Source: Dipteronia dyeriana (Eukaryota; Streptophyta; Magnoliopsida; Sapindales; Sapindaceae). From it: a stretch of DNA of 64,000 nt. The stretch's first letter is position 1. The number at the start of each line of letters is the position of its first letter. Below the pieces are notes generated by a model, which saw only the letters and a list, made by a program, of their open reading frames with translations, had not been told where the DNA came from and made no database searches. The stretch covers positions 2,857,768-2,921,767 of the forward strand of contig CM065300.1 of NCBI GenBank assembly GCA_032871835.1, read 5' to 3'. The translations under genes and the position numbers were made by a program. Shown one piece after another: positions 60,056 to 64,000 of the stretch.

Positions 60056-60880
60056 CCGATTGATTCACTTCATTTGATCCTATCATGAGTCATGACAAAG
60101 ACTTACTAAAGAATTGTATATTCTTGTGGAATTTGCGGACTTTTCATGCCTCAAAATCTCAGCATTCTGATCCATATAATATTCGACCCCTCTAAATTAA
60201 TATCCTTTACATTAATAATCCCTTTAAATTAATAAAAAATTTCGGTCCTGACTCATGCCTTTATAAAAAATTAATAAACCCCTTAATACTAATAATTAAT
60301 AATTTATTTTTGAAACTGGGTGTAAAATTTTCATCCCAACTATTGTATAAAATATTAATTTCATAAAATTACCAAATATATTACATAATATTCAATAACT
60401 AGAAAAGTAATTCAAAATGCTAGTTTGCACAAGATCACAATGTTGGAGATTTTTGACTCCATTCTTCATCTTTTAAATTGTCCTCACGAAGTTATTGTTA
60501 ACAGTCTTACTTGTTGAGATTTTACATACTTAATAACTATTGTCGTTGTCATCATCTATATTAATCATACCGTTATTATTCTGCCTTGCGATTTTTAAGG
60601 TGCTTACCAATCAAAGTGAGATTTTTAAGTAGATTAAATGCTACAGAGCCGTTGGAGGAATTTAAAGGACATAAAACATTAAACAAACACATTTTTTTTT
60701 AAACAAAATAACAAATTATAAGATAAAATCCTTCAAATTAATAATCCCTCTAAATTAATACTTAATGATTGGCCCTAAAAATATTAATTTAGAGGGGTTC
60801 TATTAATCTACTACCATTTACTACCGAGCAATTCTTAGAATGACGCAGAAAATCATGCTTTTAGTTGCAGTTTGGTCTGG
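60056..60880. other. Intergenic between PR-10 copies
   Basis: AT-rich DNA with no gene. Repeated phrases such as CCCTCTAAATTAATA at about 60190-60240 and 60720-60800 suggest an old small inverted or direct repeat. Confidence 0.45.
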
Positions 60881-60885
60881 TCTAC

Positions 60886-61341
60886 ACATATGTTTCGATA
60901 ACCTTGAACATTCTGATTTCTAGCTCTTGGCCTTCCTTGATGTTCTTCTGTTCCATCATCATGATCATCATTCATCACCACAAGACATGGAATTCAGTAG
61001 CAACCTTAAAAAGGCATTCGCCGTCCCATGTAGCCTCGAACAACTGATTCAATCTTGTCACCCAACACATCGCCATCAATCAAGCTGTTACTTGCACAGG
61101 AAGTTATCATTATCCATGTGCCTCATGTACCCACCTGATAAGTGAAAACAATCAATCAAAAACCATTTGTATTCAGGAAAAATTATATACACTCTCCATT
61201 GCCTTCAATCATGTCGATGCTCTTGATCCATTGATTCGCTAGCTTCGGGACAAGGTTGCGAGAATCCAGGATCAGTGCCTTGAACATCCTAGCAGGAGCA
61301 ACTGGTGTTGCATACACATGGTTGACACAAATTACACCCAT
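60886..61341 (-). pseudogene. PR-10 copy B'', frameshifted
   Basis: On the minus strand exon 1 starts [20 protein letters not shown] at 61341, but it loses its last 12 or so codons (glycine loop onward) at the junction with the intron. Exon 2 begins GGYMRHM and then reaches a TAA at the CKYSLIEG tyrosine position, created here by one inserted A. Further frameshifts follow before the GQ/RELEI-like C-terminus (ending near 60886). It belongs to the same lineage as the copies at 22.2 and 58.1-58.6 kb. Confidence 0.85.
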
Positions 61342-61659
61342 ATTGATTTGTTTTGGTTGCCTTTGGAGAGCAGAGGTGTATATATATGTAGATTTCGAGA
61401 TAGTTATTGATCATAAATTTAATCAAAATATTCACACAGAATAAATTGAATAACACATATTTAAGAAATCTAATTATGATAAGAATCTTGATCCAATAGG
61501 ATGACCTAAAACATTTTATTGATCAAACACCAATTTTGGAAATATTTCAAACCAGCAAAACAAGGATAGTTATGATGGAATGAACAAAAAATAAATATAT
61601 AAAAAAAAACCCCACAAACACAAACACAATGACAGAATTACAAGTAAATTGTATGCATT

Positions 61660-62244
61660 TTAGGCATAGAAATCAGGATTGGCCAAGAGGTGTGCTGCGA
61701 CAACCTTGTAGTATTCGACTTCTTTATTTTGGGCTGTCTGGACGGTGGCGTCGTCCAGGTCTTGACCATCCTTTACATGGACCTCAGTAGAGATCTTGAC
61801 AACGCATCCGCCATCACTCGAAGCCTCGAACTTGAGAGTGTACACAACTTTGTCAATCTTGTTAAAGAGGAGGTCTCCCTCGATCAAGCTCAACTTGCAC
61901 ATCTTGTTTTTGTCAACTGAATCAATCCTGTGCTTCAAGTACTTGACCGGATTACCTGAAAAACAATCAAAACGAATTAATGATCCTTGTTATAGTTAGC
62001 AACACATTTAGGATCAGGTGAGACTGGTAATGTAATTAGTACTTAGTAATTACTTACCTTCAGCAAAGTTGGTCACTCTGACGCATCCAACCTCTCCGGC
62101 AACACCTTCAATAATATCGGCACTCGTGACTTCTTTCATCTTTAGCTTCAGGACAAGGTTGTGTGCATCGACAACCAAGGCCTTGTACATCCTATCAGGG
62201 GAAACAGTTGTTGCACATTCTTCACTTACAGTAATGACACCCAT
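61660..62244 (-). CDS. PR-10/Bet v 1-family protein, divergent copy D
   Basis: The exons read downwards are 62244-62058 and 61955-61660, giving 160 residues. The intron is phase 1 at the standard PR-10 position with GT-AG borders. The protein starts MGVITVSEECATTVSPDRMY and contains KYLKHRIDSVD, KLSLIEGDLLFNKI and KFEASSDGGC. It ends HLLANPDFYA. It is a sister of copies A and A' and shares their unusual loop (EGVAGEVGCVR). I start at 62244 because MGV is the family start; an in-frame ATG lies three codons upstream. A TATA box in the same GAATCTATATATACCC context lies about 70-85 bp upstream. Confidence 0.92.
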
Positions 62245-62329
62245 GTTTGTCAATAAAATTGATGTAGACTAAGAGATGAGAGTGGGTTGAGAGAGAGAGA
62301 GCAATATATTGGGTATATATAGATTCACA

Positions 62330-63160
62330 ACACAAGTGTAAGCCTTGGATTCATGCACAAAAATTATGAAAGAGAGTTGAATTTGTCAGACTCTTTCATG
62401 AATGAAAATTTCAGCATTATGATCCTTAGATTCAGGCAGAAAATCATGGTTTTAGTTCGTGTGTGTGTGTGTGGTCTACATGTGTACAATTTGATATCCA
62501 GATAAAACATCACAGCTTCTGTTCTCTTCTGTTCAAACTCAATCACATTTACTACCATTTGATTGGATTTTGAATCATTCCATGAACATTATTTTTCTTC
62601 TACTTTGGAATAATCAAAAAGAAATATATGGTGAAACATTCCATGATGATGATTTTATAATGTAAACATTAATGGTGCAACTTCATTGAACAAAACACTG
62701 GTGTGTACTTTCAAGCTTTAAAAGTAAACTAAATTACAAATAACAGAAGCAATTTTAGTTCTCAACAAAAAGATTTTCAAAAACCCACAAAAAGTATATA
62801 TATGTAATTTGTTGACGACACAGAGAAATCGTAATTTGTTGGCTACTCTTGGGCCGATAGCCATCAAATATGGGCCGTTTCAAAGCCCAACCCCTTCAAT
62901 TTGACCCATCAATAACTTCAAATAACCACAGCTGCCGTGTCTAGACTCATCAGGCTATGAGCAAGTCACTCTAATTTAATTAATTTGTTCTCTCTTTTGA
63001 TGCCCAAATTTGTCCTTTGTGCAGGCCTAGAAAAGTTCTTGTTACTTTGGTACAAAAATCAGAATCAAACACATTACTTTTATGTATTATCAGAAGTAAT
63101 TTTATCTTCATTTGAATAAATATATGAAGAAATTAAAAATTATTTGGAACTCTTTCATTA
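62330..63160. other. Intergenic between divergent PR-10 genes
   Basis: This serves as the shared upstream region of the minus-strand gene ending at 62244 and the plus-strand gene starting at 63253. A (GT)n run lies near 62458-62472. No coding sequence is seen. Confidence 0.5.
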
Positions 63161-63166
63161 TTAGCC

Positions 63167-63175
63167 TATATAAAT
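63167..63175 (+). promoter_or_regulatory. TATA box of PR-10 gene E
   Basis: TATATAAAT lies about 85 bp before the start codon at 63253. Confidence 0.6.
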
Positions 63176-63252
63176 AAGTCCTCCATTGTCCTTATAATTA
63201 TTCTAATTCTTTCAGTCCATTCTACAAATTAACACCTTCATCAATTAACATA

Positions 63253-63833
63253 ATGGGTGTATTCACTTACGAAATGGAAGTCATTACAAAAATCCCCGCG
63301 GCAAAAATATTCAATGCAGTGATCCTTGATGGCGACAACCTCCTCCCGAAGATCATTCCGCAGGCAATTAAGAACGTTGAGCTCATCGAAGGAGATGGAG
63401 GACCCGGAAGCATCAAGAAGATCACTTTCGGCGAAGGCTAGTTTATTTAATTTAATTTAATTTAATTTAATTTACACATACACTCAAATATATACATTAC
63501 ATGTCACATTTTTTTGGTCACATATATGCAGGAAGCCAATTCAAGTATGTGAAGCATAAAGTGGAAGCATTAGACAAAGAGAATTTGAGCTACAGTTACA
63601 GTGTGATTGAAGGTGATGCATTGATGAACAATGCACTTGAGAAAATTGTGTACGAGACCAAAGTCTCACCTTCTCCAAGTGGTGTTGGATCCATATGGAA
63701 GAACACCAGCAAGTACTACACCATCGGCGAATTTGAAATCCACGAAGAGCAGATCAAGGCTGGCAAAGACAAGGCTTCAGCTCTGTACAAGGCCATTGAA
63801 GCCTACCTCCTGGCCAATCCTGATGCCTATTAA
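63253..63833 (+). CDS. PR-10/Bet v 1-family protein, canonical copy E
   Basis: The exons are 63253-63436 and 63532-63833, giving 161 residues. Unlike the other copies in the window it has the canonical glycine loop [11 protein letters not shown]. It starts [20 protein letters not shown] and has [20 protein letters not shown] and SVIEGDAL. It ends [13 protein letters not shown]. It is therefore closer to classical Bet v 1/Mal d 1-type proteins, in the part of the family known for ligand binding and pollen or fruit allergens. The predicted intron starts GC (GAAG|GCTAGT) rather than GT, with a normal acceptor TATGCAG. If this GC donor is not used, an in-frame TAG follows at once and the gene is dead. 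A (TTTAA)n run lies just inside the intron. Confidence 0.85.
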
Positions 63834-64000
63834 AAATCTAAATCACGTTCTTTGATGTGGGTGTGAGGGGCTTATTATCACTAAGTCATCTCGACTTCTG
63901 TCTGCATGTTCTGCTGAGATAGTTTGGTTTTTTTTTCTTGTGTTTAAACTAAAATGACTGCATGTCTGTCATTTTACAATAAATTTACTGAAAATTATCA
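63834..64000. other. 3' flank of the last PR-10 gene
   Basis: This is the untranslated end of the PR-10 gene. AATAAATTT near 63979 could serve as a polyadenylation signal. Confidence 0.45.

Overview
The window looks like nuclear DNA of a dicotyledonous plant. It is AT-rich, its genes carry short GT-AG introns, it has a plant tRNA-Thr, and it holds plant-only families (PR-10/Bet v 1, Di19, DUF789, plant basic secretory protein) among Copia, hAT and Mutator-like transposons. No species can be named from the sequence alone. Nothing suggests a bacterial, organellar or viral origin.

Layout. 1-6 kb: gene-poor DNA with old repeats and a probable Copia LTR relic. 6.2-7.9 kb (+): a three-exon DEDDh exonuclease resembling DPD1, with a complete solo LTR sitting directly before a splice acceptor. 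8.63 kb (-): tRNA-Thr(AGU). 9.6-12.0 kb (+): a Di19 zinc-finger gene with a textbook U12-type AT-AC intron and ABRE/TGACG motifs upstream. 13.6-16.6 kb (-): a six-exon DUF789 gene with a GC-AG intron. 18.8-22.8 kb: the left PR-10 cluster (one intact gene, one with a single nonsense codon, older relics). 23-29.7 kb: a hAT-like element, a Mutator-like element with long terminal inverted repeats, a broken basic secretory protein gene, and a repeat-rich block holding a captured piece of a CIA2-like gene. 31.2-35.0 kb (-): UTP23, with a leader intron. 35-45 kb: hAT-type elements, one with a decayed transposase and a leader intron filled with a minisatellite. 45.0-45.8 kb (-): a broken C2H2 zinc-finger gene. 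45.9-55.5 kb (+): a full-length but dead Copia retrotransposon (two 521-bp LTRs) with a 2.2-kb hAT element nested in its leader. 56.1-57.7 kb: second copies of three segments that occur between 34.6 and 43 kb, in a different order. 58.1-64 kb: the right PR-10 cluster (two intact genes on -, two pseudogenes on -, one more gene on +).

How it fits together. The left and right PR-10 clusters share about 2 kb in inverted orientation, some 35 kb apart. The intact gene of each arm encodes the same protein, while the neighbouring gene of each arm is a pseudogene that has diverged more. The functional genes are ordinary housekeeping or stress genes: nucleolar 18S rRNA processing (UTP23), organelle nuclease (DPD1-like), drought-linked transcription factor (Di19) and PR-10 stress proteins. 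I see no new multi-gene system. The most unusual content is structural: LTR material supplying splice signals, minor-class and GC-AG introns, transposon capture of gene pieces, shuffled duplicate segments including a second copy of the UTP23 promoter and leader exon, and the inverted PR-10 arms. Exon borders were derived by hand from reading frame, splice motifs and family resemblance; no database search was possible.
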